A stretch of 64,000 bases of DNA from the NCBI RefSeq assembly GCF_042651485.1, contig NZ_JBHSDH010000013.1:1240001-1304000 (forward strand), written 5' to 3'. Position numbers and translations under genes: made by a program. Shown one piece after another: positions 41,652-51,113 of the stretch; the stretch's first letter is position 1, and each line of letters opens with the position of its first letter. The notes below the pieces were generated by a model. The model was not told the origin of the DNA and did no database searches. It worked only from the letters and a program-made list of their open reading frames with translations. This stretch comes from Sphingorhabdus_B arenilitoris (GTDB lineage: Bacteria > Pseudomonadota > Alphaproteobacteria > Sphingomonadales > Sphingomonadaceae).

Positions 41652-43751
41652 ATGACCAAATATGTTAATCGATCCGGACTGCAAATTGCCGCAGAACTTG
41701 CCGATTTTGCCGAGAATAAAGCGCTGCCCGGAACAGGCGTTGCGGTAGAGGCTTTTTGGGGCGGGCTATCGCAGCTATTGCATCGCTTTGCGCCGCGCAA
41801 CAAAGACCTTTTGGCAAAGCGCGATGCGATTCAAGCGAAGCTGGATGATTGGCATAAAGCAAATCCTGGCCCCATTGCCGATATGCCTGCCTATCAAGCT
41901 TTCCTGCGGGAGATTGGGTATTTGGTGCCGGAACCTGCACCTTTTACTATCGGCACGCAAAATGTGGATCCAGAAATCGCAACGATGGCCGGACCGCAGC
42001 TTGTGGTCCCCGCGCTGAATGACCGTTTCGTCCTGAATGCTGCTAATGCCCGCTGGGGAAGCCTCTATGATGCCTTTTATGGCACCGATGCGCTCGATGC
42101 CCCGCCGGCAAAAGCGGGCGGATATGACCCGGCACGAGGCGCAGCAGTGGTCGCAGTGGCGAAGGCATTTCTGGACGAAGCCATCCCCTTGGCTTCGGGC
42201 AAATGGGCAGAGCTCGGCGATCCGTCTCATGGCATCGCACTTGCCGATCCGGCGCAATATGTCGGCCAAAGCGAAAAAGGCAGGCTGTTCCGTCATAACG
42301 GCCTGCATATTGAAGTCATATTCGACCCTGCCCATCCCATTGGAAAGGACGATCCGTCGGGTATCGCCGATGTGTTATTGGAAAGCGCGCTCACCGCGAT
42401 CATCGATTTGGAGGATAGCGTTGCCGCGGTTGATGCCGAGGATAAAGTGCTCGGCTATTCAAACTGGCTCGGCCTGATGCGCGGTGATTTGGACGCCTCT
42501 TTCGAAAAAGGCGGGAAGACGGTATCGCGCACCGCAAATCCCGATCGCCAATATTCAGACGGACTGACGCTGCCCGGACGCAGTTTGTTATTCGTGCGCA
42601 ATGTGGGCCATTTAATGACCAACTCCGCAATACTCCTGCCCGATGGTAGCGAAGCGCCCGAAGGCATATTGGACGCATTATTCACTAGCCTTTGCGCCAT
42701 GCATGATCTGAAAGGATTAGGTCCGCTGCGCAATAGCCGCGCAGGGTCAATCTATATTGTGAAGCCGAAAATGCACGGGCCGGAAGAATGCGCATTTACC
42801 AATGACCTGTTCGATGCGGTTGAGGATATATTGGGGCTGGACCGGTACACAGTCAAAGTCGGCGTGATGGACGAGGAACGCCGGACCTCGGCCAATCTTG
42901 CCGCTTGTATCCATGCAGTGAGGGACCGGATTGTCTTCATCAACACCGGCTTTTTGGATCGCACTGGCGACGAAATGCATACGGCCATGCAAGCCGGACC
43001 CATGATTCGCAAAGGCGAGATGAAAACATCAAGCTGGATCACCGCCTATGAAGCGCGCAATGTCGGCATTGGTCTGTCTTGCGGCCTGTCGGGCAAGGCG
43101 CAGATTGGCAAGGGGATGTGGGCCGCGCCCGATATGATGGCCGATATGATGGTGCAGAAAATCGGTCATCCCATGACAGGCGCGAATACCGCATGGGTAC
43201 CCAGCCCGACCGCAGCCACTTTACACGCCATCCATTATCATCGCTGCGATGTGTTTGCGCGGCAAAAGGAGGTGGCGGCATTGGCAGTTCCGGGACTTGA
43301 TCCCTTGCTCACCATTCCCGTTGCGCCTGCCGGACATAACTGGTCGGCAGCCGACGTCGCGCAGGAGCTCGAAAATAACGCACAAGGCATCTTGGGCTAT
43401 GTGGTGCGCTGGATTGATCAGGGTATCGGCTGTTCAAAAGTGCCAGACATCCATGACATCGGCCTGATGGAAGACCGGGCGACACTGCGCATCAGTTCGC
43501 AGCATATCGCCAATTGGCTTCATCACGGCATTGCCACGCGTGAACAAGTCGACAGCGCCTTTTCCAAAATGGCGGCGAAGGTCGATGCCCAAAATGCAGA
43601 TGACCCGCTGTATGAGAAACTGACGCCAGACAGCATTGCGTTTAAAGCCGCGCGGGCGCTCGTCTTTGAAGGATTGGTTCAACCCAACGGTTATACCGAG
43701 CCGCTGCTGCATAAATATCGGTTGGAAAAGAAGGCAGCGGCACGCGGGTGA
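41652..43751 (+). CDS. glcB: Malate synthase G
   Basis: A 699-residue monomeric malate synthase condensing glyoxylate with acetyl-CoA. Family segments are IIDLEDSVAAVDAEDKV, GTNTAWVPSPTAATLHAIHYH, MKTSSWITAYEARNVGIGLSCGLSGKAQIGKGMW and the catalytic C-terminal WIDQGIGCSKVPDIHDIGLMEDRATLRISSQHIANWLHHG. Length matches form G (about 720) rather than form A. No isocitrate lyase is nearby. The 157 bp upstream, shared with manA, contain a GANTC at 41523-41527 but no other element I recognise. Confidence 0.96.
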   Translation: MTKYVNRSGLQIAAELADFAENKALPGTGVAVEAFWGGLSQLLHRFAPRNKDLLAKRDAIQAKLDDWHKANPGPIADMPAYQAFLREIGYLVPEPAPFTIGTQNVDPEIATMAGPQLVVPALNDRFVLNAANARWGSLYDAFYGTDALDAPPAKAGGYDPARGAAVVAVAKAFLDEAIPLASGKWAELGDPSHGIALADPAQYVGQSEKGRLFRHNGLHIEVIFDPAHPIGKDDPSGIADVLLESALTAIIDLEDSVAAVDAEDKVLGYSNWLGLMRGDLDASFEKGGKTVSRTANPDRQYSDGLTLPGRSLLFVRNVGHLMTNSAILLPDGSEAPEGILDALFTSLCAMHDLKGLGPLRNSRAGSIYIVKPKMHGPEECAFTNDLFDAVEDILGLDRYTVKVGVMDEERRTSANLAACIHAVRDRIVFINTGFLDRTGDEMHTAMQAGPMIRKGEMKTSSWITAYEARNVGIGLSCGLSGKAQIGKGMWAAPDMMADMMVQKIGHPMTGANTAWVPSPTAATLHAIHYHRCDVFARQKEVAALAVPGLDPLLTIPVAPAGHNWSAADVAQELENNAQGILGYVVRWIDQGIGCSKVPDIHDIGLMEDRATLRISSQHIANWLHHGIATREQVDSAFSKMAAKVDAQNADDPLYEKLTPDSIAFKAARALVFEGLVQPNGYTEPLLHKYRLEKKAAARG

Positions 43752-43797
43752 TACTTACAGTCAATCTGTTACTCGATTCCTAGTTTTGCACTCTTCG

Positions 43798-43827
43798 AGC
43801 AAAAGTAAGGCCGGGTAAGCTTTTGCT
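43798..43827. repeat. Inverted repeat downstream of glcB
   Basis: AGCAAAAG (43798-43805) and CTTTTGCT (43820-43827) are perfect reverse complements with a 14-nt spacer in the 138-bp gap between glcB and the aminotransferase gene. No T-tract follows. Either a weak terminator or a regulator site upstream of the aminotransferase. Confidence 0.35.
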
Positions 43828-43889
43828 GGAAGTTTCCGTTAAAATCCCGCATGGCTTGAAAATTATCAACCAAGTAACGGAAAGAGATC

Positions 43890-45101
43890 ATGTCCGAAGA
43901 ATTCTACCGCGTTAAACGCCTGCCCCCCTATGTCATCGCCGAAGTGAACGCGATGCGGGCGGCGGCGCGCGCGGGCGGAGAGGATATTATCGACCTGGGC
44001 ATGGGTAACCCCGATCTGCCGCCGCCGCAGCATGTGATCGACAAGCTGTGCGAAGTGGCCCAAAAACCCGATGCCCATGGCTATTCCGCGTCCAAGGGCA
44101 TACCGGGGTTGCGCAAGGCGCAAGCCAATTATTATGGCCGCCGTTTTGGTGTCGAACTTGACCCCGAAAGCGAAGTTGTCGTGACCTTAGGGTCCAAGGA
44201 AGGGCTGGCCAGCCTGGCCACTGCGATCACCGCACCGGGCGATTGTATCCTTGCTCCCAATCCCAGCTATCCGATCCATACATTTGGTTTCATCATCGCC
44301 GGGGCCACAGTGCGCAGTGTTCCGACGACGCCCGACGAACGCTATTTTGAAACGCTCGAACGCGCGATGGCCTTTACGGTGCCGCGCCCGACCTTGCTGG
44401 TGGTCAATTATCCGTCAAACCCGACGGCGGAAACCGTGGACCTCGCCTTTTACGAACGGCTCGTCGCTTGGGCCAAGGATAATAAGGTCTGGATATTGTC
44501 CGATCTCGCCTATTCAGAGTTATATTATGACGGCAAACCGACCCCGTCCATTCTACAGGCGAAGGGCGCGAAGGATGTCGCGGTGGAATTCACGTCGCTT
44601 TCGAAAACTTACTCCATGGCGGGTTGGCGGGTTGGTTTTGCGGTGGGTAATAAGACGCTGATCGCTGCGTTGACCCGGGTTAAAAGCTACATCGATTATG
44701 GCGCATTCACCCCGATACAGGCCGCCGCCTGCGCCGCGCTCAACGGGCCGCAGGATATTGTCGAACAAAATAGGCAGCTGTATCATAAACGCCGCGACGT
44801 TCTGGTCGAAAGCTTTGGCCGTGCCGGTTGGGATATTCCTGCGCCGCCCGCATCGATGTTCGCATGGGCCCCTTTGCCGCCAAAGCTGCATAATATGGGT
44901 AGCCTCGAATTTTCGAAACAATTGCTTACTCACGCGGGCGTCGCGGTTGCGCCCGGCGTTGGCTATGGCGAAGACGGCGAAGGCTATGTTCGCATCGCCA
45001 TGGTCGAAAATGAACAGCGCATCCGCCAAGCCGCGCGCAACGTGAAAAAATATCTGCAAAGCATGGGCGTCGACACAGCCGGCCAGAAAGAGGCGATTTA
45101 A
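43890..45101 (+). CDS. Class I/II aminotransferase (AlaC-like)
   Basis: A 403-residue PLP aminotransferase of fold type I. Diagnostic: LGMGNPDLPPP, HGYSASKGIPGLRKA, NPSYPIHTFGFIIAG, VNYPSNPTAETV, DLAYSELYYDG and the PLP-lysine segment SLSKTYSMAGWRVGF. The sequence is closest in feel to the glutamate-pyruvate aminotransferase AlaC / LL-diaminopimelate aminotransferase-like group. ATG 43890 preceded by GGAAAGAG. It begins a run of plus-strand genes with short gaps up to 47009. Confidence 0.87.
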   Translation: MSEEFYRVKRLPPYVIAEVNAMRAAARAGGEDIIDLGMGNPDLPPPQHVIDKLCEVAQKPDAHGYSASKGIPGLRKAQANYYGRRFGVELDPESEVVVTLGSKEGLASLATAITAPGDCILAPNPSYPIHTFGFIIAGATVRSVPTTPDERYFETLERAMAFTVPRPTLLVVNYPSNPTAETVDLAFYERLVAWAKDNKVWILSDLAYSELYYDGKPTPSILQAKGAKDVAVEFTSLSKTYSMAGWRVGFAVGNKTLIAALTRVKSYIDYGAFTPIQAAACAALNGPQDIVEQNRQLYHKRRDVLVESFGRAGWDIPAPPASMFAWAPLPPKLHNMGSLEFSKQLLTHAGVAVAPGVGYGEDGEGYVRIAMVENEQRIRQAARNVKKYLQSMGVDTAGQKEAI

Positions 45102-45109
45102 CAGGCAAT

Positions 45110-45544
45110 ATGTCGCGCGCTGATTTCGCATTTCACCATCAATTCCGTGTGCGTTGGTCCGAAACCGACGCGCAGGGAATTGTGTTTAACGCCCGCTATC
45201 TGGACTATGCCGATATTGCGATTACCGAATATTGGCGGGCGTTAAATTTTGCAGAAAAATACCCCGATACGGCGGTGCATACCCATGTGAAAAAGGCGAC
45301 CATCCTGTGGTCCGCGCCTATTCGCCCTGATGAAATTATCGAAGTGATGGTCCGCACTCCCCATGTTGGCCGGACGAGCTTCACGCAAATTGTCGAAATT
45401 CACGGCACAGCAACGCAGCAAGATGATTTGCGTGCTGAGATTGAAATGGTCTATGTTCAGGTCGATTTAGCAACCCACCGGCCCGCGCCCCTGCCCGAAT
45501 GGCTGGGCGCAGAATTTGCTGCTTTTGACGCGCAGGCGGATTGA
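45110..45544 (+). CDS. Acyl-CoA thioesterase (YbgC-like hotdog)
   Basis: A 144-residue hotdog protein. The catalytic segment RVRWSETDAQGIVFNARYLDYADIAITEYWRAL has the S-E-T-D-A-Q-G-I-V pattern with the active-site aspartate of the YbgC/4HBT family. It follows the aminotransferase by 8 bp and precedes the HCCA-isomerase-like gene by 46 bp. Likely acyl-CoA hydrolysis in the cytosol; substrate not determined. Confidence 0.86.
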   Translation: MSRADFAFHHQFRVRWSETDAQGIVFNARYLDYADIAITEYWRALNFAEKYPDTAVHTHVKKATILWSAPIRPDEIIEVMVRTPHVGRTSFTQIVEIHGTATQQDDLRAEIEMVYVQVDLATHRPAPLPEWLGAEFAAFDAQAD

Positions 45545-45590
45545 TACGATCGATATTACCGCCGGATAAACGGTTGAGAAAGGCAATGAG

Positions 45591-46205
45591 ATGAGCGCAA
45601 AAGTCGAATTTTTCTTCGATCTGTCAAGTCCATGGACCTGTTTGGCTTTTCATAATATCCGCCGGATAATCGCCGAAAATGGCGCGCAGATATTATGGCG
45701 TCCGATCCTTGTGGGCGGCGTGTTTAATGCGGTCAACCAATCGGTTTATGCCGCGCGCGAAGATATGCGCGGACCAAAGGCGCGCCATTATGCAAAGTCG
45801 TTGAAAGACTGGGCCGCACTCGCCAATATTCCCATGAACTTTCCGTCAGCGCACCACCCATTGAAAAGTGTGCTGGCCATGCGGGCCTGTTGCATATTGG
45901 AAGAAGATCAGCCTGCCTTGGAAAAATTCGCCGAAGCGGCTTTTTCTGCATATTTCACGGAACAGGCCAATTTGGATGATCCGGCGATCCTGGCCGCTGT
46001 CGCCGATGATGCAGGATTTAACGGCGCAGCGTTGATTGCGCAAACTGACAATCAATCGGTGAAGGACCGGCTGCGCGCCAATACCGAAGAGGTTATTTCA
46101 CGCGGCGGCTATGGTTCCCCATCGATATTTGTGAATGGGGACGATATGTATTTTGGCAATGACCAGTTGCCGCTTGTAGAAGCAGCTATCACAGCTGTAA
46201 AATAA
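45591..46205 (+). CDS. 2-hydroxychromene-2-carboxylate isomerase family (DsbA-like) protein
   Basis: A 204-residue thioredoxin-fold protein of the kappa-GST/HCCA isomerase family: VEFFFDLSSPWTCLAFHNI with the S-S-P-W active-site loop that replaces the CxxC of DsbA, and the C-terminal VISRGGYGSPSIFVNGDDMYFGNDQL. Classical members act in naphthalene degradation with glutathione, but no other aromatic-degradation gene is present, so a more general glutathione-linked isomerase is likely. ATG 45591. Confidence 0.84.
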   Translation: MSAKVEFFFDLSSPWTCLAFHNIRRIIAENGAQILWRPILVGGVFNAVNQSVYAAREDMRGPKARHYAKSLKDWAALANIPMNFPSAHHPLKSVLAMRACCILEEDQPALEKFAEAAFSAYFTEQANLDDPAILAAVADDAGFNGAALIAQTDNQSVKDRLRANTEEVISRGGYGSPSIFVNGDDMYFGNDQLPLVEAAITAVK

Positions 46206-46223
46206 GACAAGGTGGAGACGACA

Positions 46224-47009
46224 ATGACAGGCCGCGTTACTATAGATATTCAAGACCATATTGCCGACGTCCGCTTTAACCGGCCCGATAAATTGAACGC
46301 GCTCGACCGCGAACAAATAGAGGCGATCATTGAGGCAGGCAAGGAACTGTCCGCAGCCAAAGGCGTCCGCGCGATCGTGTTATCGGGCAATGGTGATGCT
46401 TTTTGCGCGGGACTGGATATGTCCCTGTTCCAACCGGGTAATAGTGTTACCAGCGATTTGGTTGAGCGCACCCATGGCAATGCCAATATATTCCAGCATA
46501 TCGTCCTGCAATGGCGCCGTTTGCCCGCGCCGGTGATTGCCGCAGTGCACGGTGCGTGCATCGGCGGCGGCTTGCAATTTGCGAGTGCAGCCGACATACG
46601 CGTGGTCCATCCATCGGCAAAAATGTCAATCATGGAAATGCGGTGGGGTTTGATCCCCGACATGGGCAGCTATGCCACGTGGCGTAATTTCGTGCGCGAC
46701 GATGTCCTGCGCGAATTAACCTATACCAACCGAATATTCGGCGGCGAGGAAGCGAAAGATTTGGGCTTTGCAACCCATTTGGCCGAAGACCCCCATGGCC
46801 GAGCGATGGAATTGGCGCGCGACATTGCCGGTAAAAATCCCAACGCGGTCCAGGCGGCAAAACGGCTGATCAATGCCCTGCCTGATATGAATGAAGATGC
46901 GATTTTAATGATGGAGTCGGTTGAACAGGACAAGGTGGCACGGAACCCGAACCAGATGGAGGCGGTAATGGCGTTCATGCAGAAACGGGCGGCGAATTTC
47001 ACCGACTAA
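46224..47009 (+). CDS. Enoyl-CoA hydratase/isomerase (crotonase) family protein
   Basis: A 261-residue crotonase. FNRPDKLNALD, the oxyanion-hole segment AIVLSGNGDAFCAGLDMS and GACIGGGLQFASAADIRV, and EMRWGLIPDMG are typical. ATG 46224 is fixed by AAGGTGGAG upstream; a GTG at 46212 is in frame. In-line with the thioesterase and isomerase genes, suggesting acyl-CoA chemistry, though the reaction cannot be named. It converges on the alginate-lyase-like gene 30 bp away. Confidence 0.87.
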   Translation: MTGRVTIDIQDHIADVRFNRPDKLNALDREQIEAIIEAGKELSAAKGVRAIVLSGNGDAFCAGLDMSLFQPGNSVTSDLVERTHGNANIFQHIVLQWRRLPAPVIAAVHGACIGGGLQFASAADIRVVHPSAKMSIMEMRWGLIPDMGSYATWRNFVRDDVLRELTYTNRIFGGEEAKDLGFATHLAEDPHGRAMELARDIAGKNPNAVQAAKRLINALPDMNEDAILMMESVEQDKVARNPNQMEAVMAFMQKRAANFTD

Positions 47010-47039
47010 GCTAAGGGTCTTAGGCATTAAAAGCCAGAG

Positions 47040-48299
47040 TCAGGGTATCCAAGTGGACAGGGCCGTTTGTTCGGCTTTGTCATCCGCCGGGACATAGCCC
47101 AAGAGACGCTTTACCCCCATCGCGGATTTTGATCGGCGCTGTTTGGCGTCGGCTTTATCGCCGTCAATATCGGGGAATGGCCATTTCGCGCCGTCTGCCC
47201 AGTATTTTTCCAAAAAAGAACGGGCATTATTCATGCCCCGGCCATCGGGCAATTCATAGCTCCACAAATCCAACCCCGCGCATTCGCCGATGGTTGCAAT
47301 TCGCGCGGCAGCGTCCACTACGAAGTGAGCATAATGCCAACTGCGCGTCCGTTTCAATTCGGCCAAAAACCGCCCCTGCCGGTCCATTTGCACCGCCAAT
47401 CTTTGCTGCGGAAAGGCGGTGACAATATTCGCTGCAACCGAATCGAGCCGCCCGTAAAGCGCGAAATGGGTAAGATAAAAATCAAAGAATACACCATGAT
47501 TATTCGTCTTGCGCATTTCATCGCCGCCAATGTCACTCGTAGCCATCCACGTGGCAAATTCCCGGTACCATTGCTCAATCGCTTTATTCTCCAAAGCGGT
47601 AAGCGCTGGCGAGGGTTGTAGCAGGCCAATTGCTTCAACAATCGTAGACAGATGCGATGCTTCGATTATGCCTTCACCCCGGCCATTCAACTTACCAGGT
47701 ATCCCTTGAGCAAAGTTAAAATGAGGGCTCATCCGGGTCGCTGGAGTGATAAACCAAGCACGCAATTGGCGGGCGCTATGTTCGGCATAGCGCTCATCTC
47801 CCGTCAGATAATAGGCGATTGCAAGGTCGCGCGCGTCATTGCTGAGTTGCCGCAGTCGGTCTTTATCAAATTCAGGACCGTCACGTTCGGGATTAACCTG
47901 CCCGTCGCGGCGAATATAAGGCAGGCCCGATTTTTTCTTTGGGTCTGGCCACCAATAAGGACCAATTGACGCATAATCATGCGCGGTTGCACCGGGCACC
48001 AGCTTTGGCTTATCCGTCACGCTGTAAATCGGGCTACGCAGCGCTTTTTCGCCAGCCTTAACATAAGCCTGACTTGCCTTTTCATCTGCTTTCACTTGGC
48101 GTAGCCATTGGGGCCGCCATAAAAATGTTCGCCGTCCGTCAAAATCGGCTGCATAACCGTTTGAGCCGCTACATCTAGCGGCATTTTCCAAGGGTGATAA
48201 AGGACCAACTTCTGCTCTGGCAGCAACCGGCAAAAACGCTGCAAGAATGGCGGCAGCCAATATTATCCGTGTCAAGCCGACTATCACCGCGCCAGCCAT
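47040..48299 (-). CDS. Alginate lyase superfamily protein (PL5/PL38-like polyuronate lyase)
   Basis: A 419-residue exported protein with signal peptide IILAAAILAAFLPVAARA. The alpha/alpha-toroid Alginate_lyase domain shows YWWPDPKKKSGLPYIRRDGQVNPE, YYLTGDERYAEHSARQLRAWFI and the active-site KTNNHGVFFDFYLTHFALYG. These features fit the PF05426 group, which contains PL5 alginate lyases and PL38 glucuronan lyases; I cannot separate them by eye. ATG 48299 overlaps the upstream stop by 16 bp; GTG 48287 would give a GTGA overlap. Distal gene of the isomerase-dehydrogenase-lyase unit. Confidence 0.85.
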   Translation of the reverse strand: MAGAVIVGLTRIILAAAILAAFLPVAARAEVGPLSPLENAARCSGSNGYAADFDGRRTFLWRPQWLRQVKADEKASQAYVKAGEKALRSPIYSVTDKPKLVPGATAHDYASIGPYWWPDPKKKSGLPYIRRDGQVNPERDGPEFDKDRLRQLSNDARDLAIAYYLTGDERYAEHSARQLRAWFITPATRMSPHFNFAQGIPGKLNGRGEGIIEASHLSTIVEAIGLLQPSPALTALENKAIEQWYREFATWMATSDIGGDEMRKTNNHGVFFDFYLTHFALYGRLDSVAANIVTAFPQQRLAVQMDRQGRFLAELKRTRSWHYAHFVVDAAARIATIGECAGLDLWSYELPDGRGMNNARSFLEKYWADGAKWPFPDIDGDKADAKQRRSKSAMGVKRLLGYVPADDKAEQTALSTWIP

Positions 48300-49042
48300 C
48301 CTCCATCAACCGCCAATATATGCCCATGAACATAATTGGCCGCATCGGAGCTGAGAAAAACTGCCGCACCGCCCAGATCAGACGGATCGCCCCAACGACC
48401 CGCCGGAATGCGCCCCAATATTTCAGAATTGCGCTTCTCATCGGCTTGTAAAGCAGCAGTGTTATTCGTCGCAATATAGCCTGGCGCGATCGCGTTCACA
48501 TTTATGCCCTTGGCCGCCCATTCATTCGCCAGCAATTTGGTTAAACCGCCAACGCCGCTTTTGGACGCAGTATAGCTGGCCACGCGAATGCCACCTTGAA
48601 ATGTCAGCATCGAGGCAATGTTAATTATTTTCCCGCCGCCATTTTCAGCCATGACCCGTGCGGCAGCCTGCGATAAAAAGAACAGGCTTTTCAGATTGAC
48701 GTCCATTACCGAATCCCAATCATCCTCGGTAAAATCCAACGCGTCATTGCGGCGAATAATGCCGGCATTATTGACCAATATATCGACCCCGCCAAATTCA
48801 GCCTGAGCATAGCTGATCACCCGTTCGCACGGGTCAATTGTCGATAAATCGGCGACAATGACCGCGCTTTTCCCGCCCATATCATTTATCATAGCCACCG
48901 TCTCATCCGGTTGACGACGTGCGACCAGCGCCACATTTGCTCCCGCCCCGGCAAGCGCAACGGCAATGCCCTGGCCAATACCGGTATTGGCTCCGGTAAC
49001 GATGGCCGTTTTGCCGCTCAAGTCGAAAAGTTTACTATTCAT
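48284..49042 (-). CDS. kduD: SDR dehydrogenase, KduD/DhuD-like (2-dehydro-3-deoxy-D-gluconate 5-dehydrogenase)
   Basis: A 252-residue short-chain dehydrogenase. TGANTGIGQGIA is the NAD(P) loop; NNAG, S144, Y157 and K161 (YTASK) form the active site. Length, the LFDLSGKTAIVTG start and the C-terminal HGHILAVDGGWLAR end match KduD, which reduces the 5-keto sugar acid from unsaturated uronates to KDG. Genomic context with a uronate lyase and an RpiB-type isomerase strengthens this. ATG 49042 chosen over 49060. Confidence 0.85.
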   Translation of the reverse strand: MNSKLFDLSGKTAIVTGANTGIGQGIAVALAGAGANVALVARRQPDETVAMINDMGGKSAVIVADLSTIDPCERVISYAQAEFGGVDILVNNAGIIRRNDALDFTEDDWDSVMDVNLKSLFFLSQAAARVMAENGGGKIINIASMLTFQGGIRVASYTASKSGVGGLTKLLANEWAAKGINVNAIAPGYIATNNTAALQADEKRNSEILGRIPAGRWGDPSDLGGAAVFLSSDAANYVHGHILAVDGGWLAR

Positions 49043-49082
49043 AGCCCACCTGGTCTGCAAAATTATGGATCAACCCTATTGT

Positions 49083-49715
49083 TTACAATGACCGAAGATA
49101 GTCGGCGATCGCCTGATCCTGGCAATTGGCGTAAAATAGCTGCTCAAACTTCTCACCCGCTATCGCCGACTTCAGCAAATCTTGATCGACATTTTTGAGT
49201 ACGGTCAACATATCATGGCAAGCGGCCGATTTCAGGTCCGACAATATGCCGCGATTTGTTTTCATTATTGCCGCGCGTTCTTTGGGATATCCGAGGCCGG
49301 GCTCATTTTGAAATAGCTTGTGATAGCAATCTTCAAGATTAAGCTCCGCCGCCCAGCCAAATCCTTTGGCATAGGGCATGGATATGGCGTTGCCCGCATT
49401 GATCTGACTGAACAAAAATGCGTCAGTGGGGTCAATCACCAGCCCGCAAAAAACGCCCGGCATCGAATTACAAGCGAGCATCGAACCCATGCCAGTGCCG
49501 CAGCCAGTTACGACAAAATCGGCCGCTTTTGAATTCAGCAGAATTCCTGCCAAAAGGCCATTCATTACATAGGTTAGTGACGCGTCATCTTCGCTGCTAT
49601 ACATGCCATAGTGAAAAACCTCATGGCCATAAGACCCTGCCACCGATGACAGCGCGTCATGAATGATGCTGCTTTTCGCAGCTTGGCTGTTTTCGACGAT
49701 CAATGCAATTTTCAT
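49083..49715 (-). CDS. RpiB/LacAB family sugar isomerase, candidate unsaturated-uronate isomerase (DhuI-like)
   Basis: A 210-residue protein with the RpiB fold core: MKIALIVENSQAAKSS, VTGCGTGMGSMLACN with the catalytic cysteine C72, and NAGNAISMPYAKGFGWAAEL. It is about 60 residues longer than ribose-5-phosphate isomerase B. Placed directly before a KduD-like dehydrogenase and a polyuronate lyase, it most likely isomerises 4-deoxy-5-hexosulose uronate, the step performed by KduI or by the RpiB-like DhuI known from glycosaminoglycan degradation in streptococci. That assignment is inference from context. ATG 49715; an operator lies 69 bp upstream. Confidence 0.8.
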   Translation of the reverse strand: MKIALIVENSQAAKSSIIHDALSSVAGSYGHEVFHYGMYSSEDDASLTYVMNGLLAGILLNSKAADFVVTGCGTGMGSMLACNSMPGVFCGLVIDPTDAFLFSQINAGNAISMPYAKGFGWAAELNLEDCYHKLFQNEPGLGYPKERAAIMKTNRGILSDLKSAACHDMLTVLKNVDQDLLKSAIAGEKFEQLFYANCQDQAIADYLRSL

Positions 49716-49783
49716 AATACCTCACAAATTTTATCTGAAATGGGCCGTTTTAGGCAGAGCTTCGCCCCGGCAATTGTCAAAAA

Positions 49784-49797
49784 GGTAACCGGTGTCA
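49784..49797 (-). promoter_or_regulatory. Operator-like palindrome upstream of the isomerase-dehydrogenase-lyase unit
   Basis: On the minus strand TGACACCGGTTACC is identical over all 14 bp to the site at 56334-56347 between the TonB receptor and the beta-helix gene. The ACCGGT core is palindromic, as in LacI-family operators with a central CG step. It lies 69 bp upstream of the isomerase start. Confidence 0.7.
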
Positions 49798-49835
49798 CTA
49801 ACAGATGCAAGCCCTTTATCATGTTGTATGTCCGG

Positions 49836-51113
49836 TCAGAATGCACGTGGCAACGCAAGCGATAATTCGGGGATATAAGACACGAGCAACAGCGCCAGTA
49901 TCAGCGTGAAATAGAAAGGCCAGATGGTGCGCACGAGTACCGGCACCGGCGTTTTACCAACCGCCGAACCGACGAATAGCACAGATCCAACCGGCGGGGT
50001 CACAAGGCCGATGCCAAGGTTCAGCATCATAACGATGCCGAAATGCACCGGATCAATCCCTACCGCAGTTGCCACCGGCAGGAATATTGGTGTCGTGATA
50101 ACGATCAACGGCGCCATATCCATGAATGTGCCCAGCACCAAAAGCATCACGTTGATAATCAGCAGGGTCAATATCGGATTATCCGTCATCAAGGTGATTA
50201 ACGATGCCAACTGCGCCGGGACCTCCAGCAACGCCAATGCAAAGCCGAAAGCGGTCGCGGCGGCGATGATGAACAGCACCATTGATGCGGTTCGTACTGA
50301 TGTTTTGGCGGCTTCAGCAAAGCCGCTCCAACCCAGGCTGCGATAGACAAATGTGCCCACCAGTATCGTGTAGATGACCGCGATGGCCGACGATTCAGTT
50401 GGGGTAAAAATGCCGCTCAAAATGCCGCCCATGATGATAATCGCGGTCATCAATCCTGGAATGGCGTAAACTGCCGCCCGGATAAATTGACGCCAACCGG
50501 GAAAGCGGCCTTTAGGAAGGTTGCGGCGCCGCGCCACGATCCATGCGGTGAACATCAGCATCAGGCCGGTCATTATTCCGGGAATAATACCCGCCAAAAA
50601 TAGATCGCCAATCGACACGCCGACACCCGATGCCGCCGCGTAGATGATCATATTATGCGACGGCGGAATCAATAGCCCAACAATAGCCGCCGTGACAGTC
50701 ACATTGACCGCATAGTCGGCAGGATAGCCCTTGTCCTTCATCAATGGCACCATCGTCGATCCGATGGCCGAGGCGCTGGCAATGGCGGACCCAGATACGG
50801 CGCCAAACATCATCGATGCCCCGACATCGACCAGCCCCAATCCGCCGCGTACCCGGCCAAAAGCGGCATCGGCCACTTGGACAAGCCGGTCGGCAATGCC
50901 CGCACGGTACATCAGATCACCCGCAAAGATGAAGAAAGGAATGGCCATAAGGGTAAATACGCTGATCCCCGCCGCCATTCGCTGCACCGCAACCACCAAA
51001 GGAATGTCGATCGCGATAAATGTCGCCAAAGCAGCGCCCAGCAGGGCAAATGCCACCGGCGTTCCGAGCGCGAGGAGGATAAATAATACACCCAAAAGCA
51101 ACAAAATTTCCAT
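49836..51113 (-). CDS. TRAP transporter large permease (DctM-like)
   Basis: A 425-residue membrane protein with about 12 hydrophobic segments; GTPVAFALLGAA, MAIPFFIFAGDLMYRAGIADRLV, GGLGLVDVGASMMFGAVSGSAIASASAIGSTMVPLM and LLVLGTFMDMAPLIVITTPIFLPV are the conserved DctM loops. It is the sodium-coupled channel subunit. ATG 51113 overlaps the small-permease stop by one base. Together with DctQ and DctP it likely imports oligo- or monouronate released by the locus' lyases. Upstream of 49836 the 120-bp gap to the isomerase gene holds the operator. Confidence 0.93.
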   Translation of the reverse strand: MEILLLLGVLFILLALGTPVAFALLGAALATFIAIDIPLVVAVQRMAAGISVFTLMAIPFFIFAGDLMYRAGIADRLVQVADAAFGRVRGGLGLVDVGASMMFGAVSGSAIASASAIGSTMVPLMKDKGYPADYAVNVTVTAAIVGLLIPPSHNMIIYAAASGVGVSIGDLFLAGIIPGIMTGLMLMFTAWIVARRRNLPKGRFPGWRQFIRAAVYAIPGLMTAIIIMGGILSGIFTPTESSAIAVIYTILVGTFVYRSLGWSGFAEAAKTSVRTASMVLFIIAAATAFGFALALLEVPAQLASLITLMTDNPILTLLIINVMLLVLGTFMDMAPLIVITTPIFLPVATAVGIDPVHFGIVMMLNLGIGLVTPPVGSVLFVGSAVGKTPVPVLVRTIWPFYFTLILALLLVSYIPELSLALPRAF

